The position numbers and the translations under genes were made by a program. Shown one piece after another: positions 8,335-17,233 of a stretch of DNA of 64,000 nucleotides. Position 1 is the stretch's first letter, and each line of letters starts with the position of its first letter. Source of the stretch: Galbibacter sp035306585 (lineage in GTDB: Bacteria > Bacteroidota > Bacteroidia > Flavobacteriales > Flavobacteriaceae); contig NZ_DATGNU010000123.1 in assembly GCF_035306585.1 (NCBI RefSeq), forward strand, positions 10,377 through 74,376, written 5' to 3'. Under the pieces are notes generated by a model, which saw only the letters and a list, made by a program, of their open reading frames with translations, was not told where the DNA came from and made no database searches.

Positions 8335-8408
8335 GACGCGTTCATATGTAGGTAAAAATCTATACCCTATGCTTATTGTTTCTTGTGCTTTGTCTTAAAA
8401 TCAATTAA

Positions 8409-8416
8409 ACAATTTG
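8409..8416 (+). promoter_or_regulatory. Possible weak -7 element immediately before the lipoprotein gene
   Basis: ACAATTTG differs from TAnnTTTG in the first two bases. TTTG at 8389-8392 lies 16 nt upstream. If used, the transcript would begin within a few bases of the ATG at 8424. The TTTGTAAAAAAATG context is nearly the same as that before the carbonic anhydrase gene. Confidence 0.35.
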
Positions 8417-8423
8417 TAAAAAA

Positions 8424-9140
8424 ATGAAAAAAGTAATTTTAGTTTTAGCCTTTTTAATGACTTCTTGTAGTTCCGATTCTGATGCTCTAATACCTGATCA
8501 GGAAGTTGCAATGAAGGATATTACATTGAATTTGGATGTATTAATCGCTAGTGAATCCAGTCCCATCATGCAGCGAAGATCGACTTGTGATTTCCCAGAA
8601 TTGTACCATCATAAAATCAGCAACACTTTTAACGTCTATTTTATTCCAACACAAGGGGGAGCGTCCTTTACATTCACCGATGTGAACGAAGGAAAATCTA
8701 CCTTTTCAATTCCAGAAATTGAATACAGAGTGGTGGTAACCAACAGTGATAAAAAGTATAGAGGTGAACTTCCAATAACCTCTGATGTACTTTACTTATT
8801 TGGAGAAAGTACTGTTGACTTTAAAATGGTAGATACAGTAGATGTAGCGGTTACCAATGATTATGCAAGTATTATGGTGGTAAGCAATACCGCGATAACT
8901 CATGTTCCTGTTTTCGCTGGAGTCCCTCTTTCTCTTACAGGAGAATATTACAACATTTACGTTAGAAGTAATGATGGGCCAATTACGGGAACCCTTGGTA
9001 TAAATGATTACAAAGAGAATTACGAAGGGACTTTTACGCCCAATGAGGTATATCGATTTATGATTTGTCCACAAGGGAGTGTCAATATTATTGTGGACTC
9101 CGATATCCTAACTAGAATTCATGACCAGATTATAGGGTGA
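8424..9140 (+). CDS. Hypothetical lipoprotein, 238 aa
   Basis: The family is not recognised. The protein begins with a lipoprotein signal peptide: MKK, a hydrophobic core, and the lipobox MTSC, with Cys at residue 15. The Ser/Asp-rich residues after the Cys suggest possible surface export in this phylum. The mature part is rich in beta-strand-forming residues (for example TFNVYFIPTQGG and ASIMVVSNTAITHVPVF), compatible with a beta-sandwich adhesin-like fold such as those of FimB/Mfa2-like or DUF5018-type lipoproteins; that is inference only. It is monocistronic, preceded by the orphan transcription unit and followed by a bidirectional terminator. Confidence 0.7.
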   Translation: MKKVILVLAFLMTSCSSDSDALIPDQEVAMKDITLNLDVLIASESSPIMQRRSTCDFPELYHHKISNTFNVYFIPTQGGASFTFTDVNEGKSTFSIPEIEYRVVVTNSDKKYRGELPITSDVLYLFGESTVDFKMVDTVDVAVTNDYASIMVVSNTAITHVPVFAGVPLSLTGEYYNIYVRSNDGPITGTLGINDYKENYEGTFTPNEVYRFMICPQGSVNIIVDSDILTRIHDQIIG

Positions 9141-9183
9141 ATTAAACGTCCCCGCTGTAGTATTTACTAAGCAACTAAATATG

Positions 9184-9230
9184 AAAAGCCTAAATCGATC
9201 GAGTATCCCGTTGATTTAGGCTTTTTGATT
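9184..9230. terminator. Bidirectional terminator between the lipoprotein gene and aspartokinase
   Basis: AAAAGCCTAAATC (9184-9196) pairs perfectly with GATTTAGGCTTTT (9213-9225) around a 16-nt loop. T-runs flank both arms, so it can stop the plus-strand lipoprotein transcript and the converging minus-strand aspartokinase transcript. Confidence 0.85.
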
Positions 9231-9249
9231 TATGGTTCTGTTGTGCTTA

Positions 9250-10500
9250 CTACTTCACGACCAGTTGCACTGTTTGTTGTGTTCTTTGCTCCACTAATAC
9301 CTCTTTTCCATTTTGTAAAGAATGAATCGCTTGATCGTTAAAGTGTCTTATTGTATAAAGCGATACATCCTCGTAATGGGAGACTTTAAATTTTGATTTT
9401 AGCGTATTTAGCAAATCGTCTAACTGATTAAATTTGTTGTCAACACAAACAGAAAAACTTATTGCTGAATTTTGAATCAGATCCACTTTCATGCGATTTT
9501 CGCTGAATAATTTAAAAATCTCGCTAATATTTTCTTCCACTATAAAGGAAAAGTCTAAGGAAGATAGTTTCATCAGTACGAGGCCTTTTTTAACGATAAA
9601 ACATGGGATTTTAGGAGAAATGCTTTCCCCTTTCATAACTACCGTTCCTTCAGCGGTTGGATTGGCAAATGACTTGACGTATAAGGGAATTTCTTTGCGC
9701 TGAAGTGGTTGTAGTGTTTTTGGGTGTATTACAGAAGCCCCGTAAAAAGCGAGCTCTATGGCTTCTCTGTAGGATATCTTGTTTAGTAATTCCGCGTTTT
9801 CAAAGTACCTAGGGTCAGCATTTAATACACCTGGAACATCCTTCCAGATGGTAACAGAATCAGCATTTAAGCAATACGCGAAAATTGCTGCGGTATAATC
9901 TGAACCTTCTCTACCTAGGGTGGTGGTGAAATTGTTATCGTCGCTACCTAAGAATCCTTGGGTGACATAGAGTTGATTCTTATCTACCTTGGCTGATATA
10001 CATTGCTGGGTGCGTTCCCAGTCCACTGTGCCTTCTCGATAGTTGTCATTGGTTTTGATGCAATCTCTCACATCGAGCCAGCTATTTGTCATTCCACACT
10101 TATCCAAATAAGCACTAATGATACTAGTGGAAATTAATTCACCATAACCCACGACTTGATCATATACAAAACTGTATTTGGGAGACTTATTCCATGCTAA
10201 AAATCCTCGTACTTGCTCGAACAATTCATCTAACCTAGCGAAAATCGGGTGTTGTTTTGTTTCAAAAAGCGCTACAGCAATATTGTAGTGATAATCATAA
10301 ATGGTATCAAAACTTTCTTGAAGTTTACTCTTGTCTTCAAAATAGTTCTTTACCACCAACTCCATAGCATTGGTTGTTTTGCCCATTGCCGAGACGACTA
10401 AAAGTGTATTTTGATGTCCAACAGTTTCTAGGACTTTAACTACATTTTTTATTCCAGATGCATCTTGAACAGAAGCTCCTCCAAATTTGAAAATTCTCAT
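9250..10500 (-). CDS. Aspartokinase
   Basis: Phosphorylates aspartate in the first step of the lysine, threonine, methionine and diaminopimelate pathway. The true N-terminus is MRIFKFGGASVQDASGIKN, whose KFGGAS is the ATP-binding signature; further conserved parts are FLGSDDNNFTTTLGREGSDYTAAI and the VWKDVPGVLNADPR-like segment. The C-terminal third holds ACT-type regulatory sequence, so feedback control by an end product is likely. Its 416 residues indicate a monofunctional enzyme without a homoserine dehydrogenase domain. The ATG at 10500 overlaps the stop of the acetyltransferase gene (ATGA), implying translational coupling. An upstream in-frame start would extend it into that gene. Confidence 0.93.
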   Translation of the reverse strand: MRIFKFGGASVQDASGIKNVVKVLETVGHQNTLLVVSAMGKTTNAMELVVKNYFEDKSKLQESFDTIYDYHYNIAVALFETKQHPIFARLDELFEQVRGFLAWNKSPKYSFVYDQVVGYGELISTSIISAYLDKCGMTNSWLDVRDCIKTNDNYREGTVDWERTQQCISAKVDKNQLYVTQGFLGSDDNNFTTTLGREGSDYTAAIFAYCLNADSVTIWKDVPGVLNADPRYFENAELLNKISYREAIELAFYGASVIHPKTLQPLQRKEIPLYVKSFANPTAEGTVVMKGESISPKIPCFIVKKGLVLMKLSSLDFSFIVEENISEIFKLFSENRMKVDLIQNSAISFSVCVDNKFNQLDDLLNTLKSKFKVSHYEDVSLYTIRHFNDQAIHSLQNGKEVLVEQRTQQTVQLVVK

Positions 10501-10979
10501 GAATTCTTGTCTATAAATTTTTTTATTCCGTTTTCGTCCATTTGAACGGTATCCCAATCGCTTAAAACCTGGGCTCCATTTTTCTTGTAAAATTCGACCG
10601 CTGTTTCATTCCAATTAAGAACGACCCATTCGATACGTCTCACACCTTGCTCAGCCCCATATTTAATCACCTCTTTGAACAGAGCGCTTCCTAGCCCAAG
10701 GCCTCGTTTGTTTTGACGAACGACCAAATCTTCTAAATGGAGGGTTCTCCCTTTCCATGTCGAATACCTCGGGTAGCATAGTGCAATACCATCTATTTGA
10801 CCCTTTTTTTCGGCAACAAAGCATTTGAACAAAGGATGTTCAGAGAAACCATCTCTCTCCAAATCCTCCTTTGTGATTACTACAGCATCAGCTTCTTTTT
10901 CAAATTCAGCCAATTCTTGAATAAGCTCAAGAACTTGACTCATATCACTTTTTGTGGCTATGCGAATGGTGTATTTCAT
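10497..10979 (-). CDS. GNAT family N-acetyltransferase (SSAT/diamine acetyltransferase-like)
   Basis: A 160-residue acetyl-CoA-dependent N-acetyltransferase. The first strand and helix are IRIATKSDMSQVLELIQELAEFE. The acetyl-CoA pyrophosphate loop is RGLGLGSALFKEV, preceded by LHLEDLVVR. The C-terminal FYKKNGAQVLSDW is typical of spermidine/spermine N1-acetyltransferase and thialysine acetyltransferase relatives. The likely substrate is therefore a polyamine or a lysine-like amine, but this is inferred. It is the promoter-proximal gene of a two-gene operon with aspartokinase, sharing an ATGA overlap. Confidence 0.88.
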   Translation of the reverse strand: MKYTIRIATKSDMSQVLELIQELAEFEKEADAVVITKEDLERDGFSEHPLFKCFVAEKKGQIDGIALCYPRYSTWKGRTLHLEDLVVRQNKRGLGLGSALFKEVIKYGAEQGVRRIEWVVLNWNETAVEFYKKNGAQVLSDWDTVQMDENGIKKFIDKNS

Positions 10980-10987
10980 ATCTGTTA

Positions 10988-10995
10988 CAAATATA
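10988..10995 (-). promoter_or_regulatory. -7 element for the acetyltransferase-aspartokinase operon
   Basis: The minus-strand reading is TATATTTG, a full consensus match, 8 nt upstream of the ATG at 10979. The leader would therefore be extremely short. No good -33 match is visible. Confidence 0.5.
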
Positions 10996-11038
10996 ACTTA
11001 AAGTTAGAATACTATAAAAATGATTTTTAACGAAAACG

Positions 11039-11067
11039 TTGTAGTTTCACAAAAATACCGATATTTG
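11039..11067 (+). promoter_or_regulatory. Promoter for fbp
   Basis: TTG at 11039-11041 is followed after 18 nt by GATATTTG at 11060-11067, one mismatch from TAnnTTTG. It lies 25 nt before the ATG at 11093 and rules out a GTG start at 11069. Confidence 0.5.
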
Positions 11068-11092
11068 TGTGCTTAAAAACTTAAAAAACATC

Positions 11093-12100
11093 ATGACCAA
11101 AAAAAATCAAACTCTCGGGGAGTTTATTATTGAGAATCAAAAGGCCTTTCCTTATTCTACAGGGGAATTATCAAAATTAATTAATGCCATACGTCTGGCA
11201 GCTAAGGTAGTGAACTACGAGGTAAACAAGGCAGGGTTAGTCGATATTCTCGGCTCCAGTGGAGATATTAACGCTCAGGGTGAGGATCAACAGAAATTGG
11301 ATGTTCTGGCCAATGAGAAATTTATACAATCCTTGACCAATAGAGAAATCGTCTGTGGGATCGCCTCCGAAGAGGAAGATGATTTTGTGGTCATAAATAG
11401 CCATGACAACAACCATCAAAACAAGTATGTGGTGCTTTTTGATCCTTTGGACGGCTCCAGTAATATTGATGTGAATGTTTCTGTTGGAACGATCTTCTCT
11501 GTATATCGCAGAATTACCCCTATTGGTACACCAGTGAGTATGGAGGATTTCTTACAGCCAGGCAGACAACAAGTAGCTGCTGGTTACGTGATTTACGGAA
11601 CCTCAACCATGTTGGTTTATACCACAGGATGTGGAGTTAATGGATTTACCTTAAACCCGGCCATTGGGACCTTCTATTTATCACACCCCAATATGCAGTA
11701 TCCTAAAGATGGAAGAATTTATTCGGTCAATGAAGGTAATTATGTGCACTTCCCAGAAGGGGTTAAAAAGTACATTAAATACTGCCAAGAAGAAGAAGGT
11801 GATCGGCCCTATACATCTCGATACATTGGGTCCTTGGTTTCTGATTTTCATAGAAACATGATCAAAGGAGGGATATTTATCTATCCTAAAAGTAGTTTGT
11901 CGAACAATGGTAAATTACGCTTGTTGTATGAGTGTAATCCGATGGCCTTTATTGCAGAACAAGCAGGAGGAAAGGCGAGCGATGGTTATCAGTCTATACT
12001 AGATGTGGTGCCCACAAGCCTACATCAGCGAATTCCATTTTTCTGTGGAAGTAAAAATATGGTAACTAAGGCAGAGGAGTTTATAGCAACATACAACTAA
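11093..12100 (+). CDS. fbp: Fructose-1,6-bisphosphatase, class I
   Basis: Hydrolyses fructose 1,6-bisphosphate to fructose 6-phosphate in gluconeogenesis, in the cytoplasm. The product is 335 residues, as usual for class I. Metal-binding motifs are visible: the acidic EEEDD segment, FDPLDGSSNIDVNVSVGTIFSVYR (the D-P-L-D-G-S signature), and the C-terminal LLYECNPMAFIAEQAGGKASDG, which contributes to substrate and metal binding. The ATG at 11093 is preferred over the GTG at 11069 because of the promoter at 11039-11067. It is monocistronic. Together with PEP carboxykinase at 38157 it shows a gluconeogenic capacity. Confidence 0.96.
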   Translation: MTKKNQTLGEFIIENQKAFPYSTGELSKLINAIRLAAKVVNYEVNKAGLVDILGSSGDINAQGEDQQKLDVLANEKFIQSLTNREIVCGIASEEEDDFVVINSHDNNHQNKYVVLFDPLDGSSNIDVNVSVGTIFSVYRRITPIGTPVSMEDFLQPGRQQVAAGYVIYGTSTMLVYTTGCGVNGFTLNPAIGTFYLSHPNMQYPKDGRIYSVNEGNYVHFPEGVKKYIKYCQEEEGDRPYTSRYIGSLVSDFHRNMIKGGIFIYPKSSLSNNGKLRLLYECNPMAFIAEQAGGKASDGYQSILDVVPTSLHQRIPFFCGSKNMVTKAEEFIATYN

Positions 12101-12143
12101 CCACATAAAGAAATTCGATTTGATAAGGATTTGCTTTATGTGG
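12101..12143. repeat. Inverted repeat between fbp and the TerB-like gene, no U-tract
   Basis: CCACATAAAG (12101-12110) and CTTTATGTGG (12134-12143) are perfect 10-nt complements around a 23-nt loop, directly after the fbp stop. Neither strand has a T-run after it, so it may be an mRNA 3'-end stabiliser or a non-canonical terminator shared by the converging genes. Confidence 0.6.
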
Positions 12144-12165
12144 CCAGGGTATGTCCACAGGCACT

Positions 12166-12600
12166 CTATGCTGGGACTAAACTTCTAATACCATCTGAAA
12201 AGGCTTCCAAATCAGCACCATCATGAATGAGTTCTAGCGCTTTTTTGGTAAGATCATTGACAATTTCTGATCGAAATCCGAGCCCGATTGCAAGTCTACG
12301 CATTATTCGCATTTCGTCTTCATCTTCGATATGATCCACATAAATCATACGTGCAATATCGTACAAACGATCTAATCTGGACTCATAAGAAATTGGAGGA
12401 TTTATCGGGTAAGCGGTAGGGTTCTCCAATACCTTTAAATATAGCTCACTTGAGATGTCCAAGTTGTCAGCGAGGCGATCCAAAAAGGCTTTTTCCTCAG
12501 CATTAATTTCACCATCGGACAAGGCGACTCTCACTATAGCTGCAAAATGATCACGGTTTCTTTCTCTAAAACCTGGTGAATATAAATCTGAAATTGACAT
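12166..12600 (-). CDS. TerB-like (tellurite resistance TerB family) protein
   Basis: A 144-residue all-helical protein with the TerB-like pattern: HFAAIVRVALSDGEINAEEKAFLDRLADNL in the first helices, with an acidic D-G-E-I-x-x-E-E turn that may bind metal, and a second similar helix pair around YVDHIEDEDEMRIMRRLAIGLGF. No signal peptide or membrane segment is present. TerB-fold proteins appear in membrane-stress and tellurite systems, but stand-alone copies like this one have no proven role. It is monocistronic and converges with fbp. The -7 element TATCTTTG lies at 12624-12631. Confidence 0.82.
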   Translation of the reverse strand: MSISDLYSPGFRERNRDHFAAIVRVALSDGEINAEEKAFLDRLADNLDISSELYLKVLENPTAYPINPPISYESRLDRLYDIARMIYVDHIEDEDEMRIMRRLAIGLGFRSEIVNDLTKKALELIHDGADLEAFSDGIRSLVPA

Positions 12601-12623
12601 TGATAATAGGTTTTTGTGATCGA

Positions 12624-12631
12624 CAAAGATA
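12624..12631 (-). promoter_or_regulatory. -7 element for the TerB-like gene
   Basis: The minus-strand reading is TATCTTTG, matching TAnnTTTG, 23 nt upstream of the ATG at 12600. The -33 element is unclear. Confidence 0.5.
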
Positions 12632-12826
12632 GTTAAACCAACAAATTAAACTATTTTTTTGTTGATTTAAAAACAGTTAAGATCAAGGATTTGTAAATTC
12701 GATTTTCATGGATTTGTCGTTGATAACTCTTTTTAGTTTCGGTTTCAAACTCCCTTTAAATTATGTATTTTTAAGTTTTTAAAGTCGTTACGACTAAGAT
12801 CTTCAATACTAAATAGATAGCGTTAT

Positions 12827-15800
12827 ATGTACCTGATTTTTGATACAGAAACTACTGGATTGCCAAAGCGATGGGATGCCCCCATAAGCGATGTGGATAA
12901 TTGGCCAAGAGCGGTTCAAATTGCATGGCAATTACACGATGACATGGGAGCTGTGATCGAGCATCAGGATTATCTCATTAGGCCTGAGGGTTTTAATATT
13001 CCATTTGATGCTGAAAAAATTCACGGAATTTCTACTGAACTTGCCCAAGAGCAAGGGGTTTCATTACAGGAAGTGCTAGAGAAGTTCTCTAAAGTACTCG
13101 AACAAACCAAATTTATTGTAGGTCAAAATGTTGGTTTTGATGTCAATATCATGGGGGCTGAATTTTATCGTTTAGGCATACCAAATGTGATGGAAAGCCT
13201 ACCTGTACTAGATACCTGCACAGAGGTCACCGCTAGTATGTGTCAAATTCCTGGTGGTAGAGGAGGGAAGTTTAAATTACCAACTTTAACGGAATTGCAT
13301 GAATTTCTGTTTCAAGAACCTTTTGCGGAGGCTCATAATGCTACAGCGGATGTGGAAGCCACATCACGTTGTTTTTTAGAGTTAATTCGTAAGCAAGTTT
13401 TCACTCGTGAAGAACTAGATGTTCCTGAGGACTATTTCAGAAACTTTAATTTGGCAAACCCTACGCCAATCCAACTTATAGGGTTAAAACATATTAACCT
13501 AAAAGAAGCCTCGGACAAGATTCGTAAGGAACTTGCCAAAGAATCCCCTGATGAAGCGTTATCCAAAGAAGAGCTTCATAAAAATATAAAAGATCTCCAG
13601 GGTGCAACCTTTGCACACCTACACAATTATACGCAGTTTTCCATACTGCAATCTACCGCTAGTATTTCGGATTTGGTCAAAGCAACTGCTGAGCATAAAA
13701 TGCCTGCGGTTTCCATTACCGATATGAATAACATGATGGGAGCCTTCCATTTTGTGAAGGAAGTAGGCAATCACAATAAAGCTGCACTCGCCCAGAATAA
13801 GGCTGACCAGGAGGCTGGAATTCCACCATCGCAAGTACTGATTAAACCCATTGTAGGTTGTACTATCAATGTGTGTGAAAACCACTTGGATAAATCTGTA
13901 AAAGATAATGGATATCAAATTGTGATGTTGGCTAAAAATAAAAACGGCTATCACAATCTTGCCAAAATGTCCTCTATCGCCTATACAGAAGGATTTTACT
14001 ATGTCCCTCGAATTGATAAAAAAGTGGTGGAGCAGTATAAGGAGGACATTATAGTACTCACTGGAAATCTCTATGGTGAAGTGCCTTCAAAGTTATTAAA
14101 TGTAGGGGAGGTTCAGGCCGAAGAAGCGCTTTTATGGTGGAAAGAACAATTTGGTGAAGATCTTTACGTAGAGGTGATCCGTCATAATCAAGAGGACGAG
14201 GATCGCGTTAATGGAGATCTGATCAAATTAGCCCAAAAGCATGGTCTGAAACTTGTGGCCACTAATAACACTTATTATATCAGTAAAGAAGATGCCAATG
14301 CGCACGATATTCTTCTATGCGTAAAGGATGGGGAGAAAAAAAATACACCTATTGGAAGAGGACGTGGGTATCGTTATGGGTTGCCAAACCAAGAATATTA
14401 TTATAAGAGCAGCCAGGAAATGAAGGCGATATTTAAGGATATTCCTGAGGCGATCTTCTCCATTCAAGAGATTATTGACAAGGTCGAACCTTATGAGTTG
14501 GCAAGAGATGTGCTGTTGCCTGCCTTTGATATTCCAGAACAATTCCAAGTTGAGGAGGATAAAATTGATGGTGGTAAAAGAGGTGAAAACAACTATTTAA
14601 AACACTTAACCTATCAAGGTGCCAAAAGAAGATATGCTGAAATAACCCCGGAGATTAAAGAACGATTGGACTTTGAACTTAGTGTGATTGAAAATACTGG
14701 TTATCCTGGTTACTTTTTAATAGTGCAAGACTTCATAGCAGCAGCACGTGAGATGGATGTGTCTGTTGGTCCAGGTCGTGGATCAGCTGCAGGATCCGCA
14801 GTAGCCTATTGCTTAGGAATTACCAATTTAGACCCCATTGAATACGACCTACTTTTTGAGCGGTTTCTAAATCCAGATCGTGTTTCCCTTCCCGATATTG
14901 ATATTGACTTTGACGATGAAGGGCGCAGCAAAGTAATGGACTATGTGATCAAAAAGTACGGTGCAAATCAAGTAGCGCAAATTATCACTTATGGAACCAT
15001 GGCAGCAAAATCATCCATTAGAGATACTGCTAGGGTTTTGGATCTACCGCTCCACGATGCCGATCGTATCGCCAAATTGATTCCCAATATGAAGTTGGGT
15101 AAAATATTTGGGATGGAGGATAGTAAGTTAAAAGAAAGTCTTCGGGCTGAAGAACTTGAAAAGGTTTTTGAACTAAAGAACATTTCTGAAGGGGATGACC
15201 TAGAGGCACAAACAGTAAATCAGGCAAGAGTCCTTGAAGGTTCTCTTCGAAATACTGGAATCCATGCCTGTGGGGTCATTATTACTCCTGATGATATTAC
15301 CAAATTTGTACCAGTATCCATCGCTAAGGATTCTGACTTATATGTTACGCAGTTTGACAACTCTGTGGTGGAAAGTGCAGGACTTTTAAAGATGGACTTC
15401 TTAGGGTTAAAAACCTTGACACTTATAAAAGACACTGTCAAATTAGTAAAGTTCAAACATGGAATTGATTTAAATCCAGATGAATTTCCTTTAGACGATC
15501 AGAAAACCTATGAATTGTTTCAAGCGGGTGAAACTGTTGGGATATTCCAATATGAATCTGCTGGAATGCAAAAACATATGAAGGATCTCAAACCTACAGT
15601 TTTTGCTGACTTAATTGCGATGAACGCTTTATATCGTCCTGGGCCGTTAGAATACATTCCGAGTTTTATTCGCAGAAAGCACGGAGATGAGCCAATTGTA
15701 TACGACTTGCCAGCCATGGAGGAGTACCTTGATGAGACCTACGGAATTACAGTATATCAGGAGCAGGTGATGTTACTTTCTCAAAAATTGGCGGGTTTTA

Positions 15801-17209
15801 CTAAGGGGGAAGCGGATATGCTTCGTAAGGCGATGGGTAAAAAGATATTTGCCCTCTTGGAGCAATTAAAACCAAAGTTCCTCGATGGAGGAGAAGCAAA
15901 AGGACATCCACGAAACGTTTTAGAAAAAATTTGGAAAGATTGGGAAGCCTTTGCTAGTTATGCCTTTAATAAGTCACACTCGACTTGTTATGCGTGGATT
16001 GGCTACCAGACCGCTTACCTTAAAGCAAATTACCCAGCAGAGTACATGGCCGCCGTACTTTCTAACAATATGAATGACATCAAACAGGTGACCTTTTTCT
16101 TAGAAGAATGTAAGCGCATGGGAATTCAAGTGTTGGGTCCTGATGTAAATGAATCGTTCTATAAGTTTACTGTAAATGATATTGGAGCAATTCGATTTGG
16201 TATGGGAGCTGTGAAAGGAGTTGGAAAGGCTGCAGTAGAAACCATTGTGAATTGTAGAAAGGATGGGAAATATAGATCTGTATTTGATTTAGCCAAACGC
16301 ATTGATCTACGTGCAGCCAATAAAAAAGCTTTTGAAAACCTTGCTTTAGCTGGCGGATTTGATTCGTTCTCTGCCACCCATAGAGCGCAGTATTTTCATC
16401 ATGAAGGGGATGGCGTTTCTTTTTTAGAAAAGGCGTTGAAATATGGTGCCAAATATCAAGAAAGTAAAAATTCAGCCCAGGTGAGTCTATTTGGGGAATC
16501 CAGTGATGTTCAAATCCCAGAACCCGAGGTTCCACCTTGTGAAACATGGGGAACCATGGAGAAGCTCAGACGTGAAAAAGAGGTTGTGGGAATTTACATC
16601 TCTGGTCATCCATTGGACGATTTTAAAACCGAAATATCCGTATTTTGTAATGGACATATTGGTTTGTTCAACCACTTGGAGGACATGGTCAATAAAGAGA
16701 TTTCGTTTGCTGGTGTTATTTCAGATGTGCAACACCGAACCTCTAAGAATGGAAAAGGTTGGGCATTATTTACCGTGGAGGACTACAATGACTCCTATGA
16801 GTTTAGAATCTTTGGGGAGGAATATCTTAAATTCCGCCATTTCTTAATGCTCAATTCCTTTATTTACATTAAGGTATTTATTCGTGAGGGATGGGTTAAT
16901 CGAGATACCGGTAAAAAGGGAGATCCAAGGATGCAGTTTAACAGTATGGAGCAATTACAGGATGTCCTGGAGAAGTACGCTAGAAAATTAACGATCCATC
17001 TAAAACTAAATGAATTAGAAGAGGAGCGAATTAGAAATTTAAAAGAGCTACTCTCCTATCATAGCGGTGATCGCACTTTGAATTTTGTAGTGCATGAAAA
17101 GGAGCATAAAATCAAATTAACCATGCCATCGAGAAAGCAAAAGGTCCACATATCCAATGAACTCTTAACTGAACTAAAGCATCAAAAATTGGTTTATAAA
17201 TTAAATTAA
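12827..17209 (+). CDS. dnaE: DNA polymerase III alpha subunit with N-terminal proofreading exonuclease
   Basis: The replicative polymerase, 1460 residues. Residues 1-185 are a DnaQ-like DEDDh exonuclease: D6 and E8 in FDTETTG, D105 in VGFDVN, H170 and D175 in AHNATADVE. A PHP domain follows (from about 263, H264-L-H266), then the polymerase core with PDIDIDFDDEGR (D690, D692) and D857 in LKMDFLGLKTL, helix-hairpin-helix sequence near GMGAVKGVGKAAVE, and an OB domain around FAGVISDVQHRTSKNGKGWALF. In the PHP domain the metal-binding TDH is TDM (D299-M300), so its own nuclease is probably dead. The exo-PHP-Pol order, with the exonuclease at the N-terminus, distinguishes it from PolC. Confidence 0.96.
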   Translation: MYLIFDTETTGLPKRWDAPISDVDNWPRAVQIAWQLHDDMGAVIEHQDYLIRPEGFNIPFDAEKIHGISTELAQEQGVSLQEVLEKFSKVLEQTKFIVGQNVGFDVNIMGAEFYRLGIPNVMESLPVLDTCTEVTASMCQIPGGRGGKFKLPTLTELHEFLFQEPFAEAHNATADVEATSRCFLELIRKQVFTREELDVPEDYFRNFNLANPTPIQLIGLKHINLKEASDKIRKELAKESPDEALSKEELHKNIKDLQGATFAHLHNYTQFSILQSTASISDLVKATAEHKMPAVSITDMNNMMGAFHFVKEVGNHNKAALAQNKADQEAGIPPSQVLIKPIVGCTINVCENHLDKSVKDNGYQIVMLAKNKNGYHNLAKMSSIAYTEGFYYVPRIDKKVVEQYKEDIIVLTGNLYGEVPSKLLNVGEVQAEEALLWWKEQFGEDLYVEVIRHNQEDEDRVNGDLIKLAQKHGLKLVATNNTYYISKEDANAHDILLCVKDGEKKNTPIGRGRGYRYGLPNQEYYYKSSQEMKAIFKDIPEAIFSIQEIIDKVEPYELARDVLLPAFDIPEQFQVEEDKIDGGKRGENNYLKHLTYQGAKRRYAEITPEIKERLDFELSVIENTGYPGYFLIVQDFIAAAREMDVSVGPGRGSAAGSAVAYCLGITNLDPIEYDLLFERFLNPDRVSLPDIDIDFDDEGRSKVMDYVIKKYGANQVAQIITYGTMAAKSSIRDTARVLDLPLHDADRIAKLIPNMKLGKIFGMEDSKLKESLRAEELEKVFELKNISEGDDLEAQTVNQARVLEGSLRNTGIHACGVIITPDDITKFVPVSIAKDSDLYVTQFDNSVVESAGLLKMDFLGLKTLTLIKDTVKLVKFKHGIDLNPDEFPLDDQKTYELFQAGETVGIFQYESAGMQKHMKDLKPTVFADLIAMNALYRPGPLEYIPSFIRRKHGDEPIVYDLPAMEEYLDETYGITVYQEQVMLLSQKLAGFTKGEADMLRKAMGKKIFALLEQLKPKFLDGGEAKGHPRNVLEKIWKDWEAFASYAFNKSHSTCYAWIGYQTAYLKANYPAEYMAAVLSNNMNDIKQVTFFLEECKRMGIQVLGPDVNESFYKFTVNDIGAIRFGMGAVKGVGKAAVETIVNCRKDGKYRSVFDLAKRIDLRAANKKAFENLALAGGFDSFSATHRAQYFHHEGDGVSFLEKALKYGAKYQESKNSAQVSLFGESSDVQIPEPEVPPCETWGTMEKLRREKEVVGIYISGHPLDDFKTEISVFCNGHIGLFNHLEDMVNKEISFAGVISDVQHRTSKNGKGWALFTVEDYNDSYEFRIFGEEYLKFRHFLMLNSFIYIKVFIREGWVNRDTGKKGDPRMQFNSMEQLQDVLEKYARKLTIHLKLNELEEERIRNLKELLSYHSGDRTLNFVVHEKEHKIKLTMPSRKQKVHISNELLTELKHQKLVYKLN

Positions 17210-17233
17210 ATGCAGACTCATTTGTTTTTTCAA

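Noticed and set aside
8109..8345. Minus-strand open frame of 78 codons in the 7.9-8.4 kb gap
   Set aside because: It runs antisense through the promoter and terminator of the orphan unit, has no family resemblance and no promoter of its own.
10501..10557. Upstream extension of aspartokinase by 19 residues
   Set aside because: It overlaps the acetyltransferase coding end; the conserved MRIFKFGGAS start at 10500 with the ATGA overlap is far more likely.
16491..16847. Plus-strand 118-codon frame inside dnaE
   Set aside because: It lies in another frame within a clearly conserved dnaE segment and shows no recognisable protein features.
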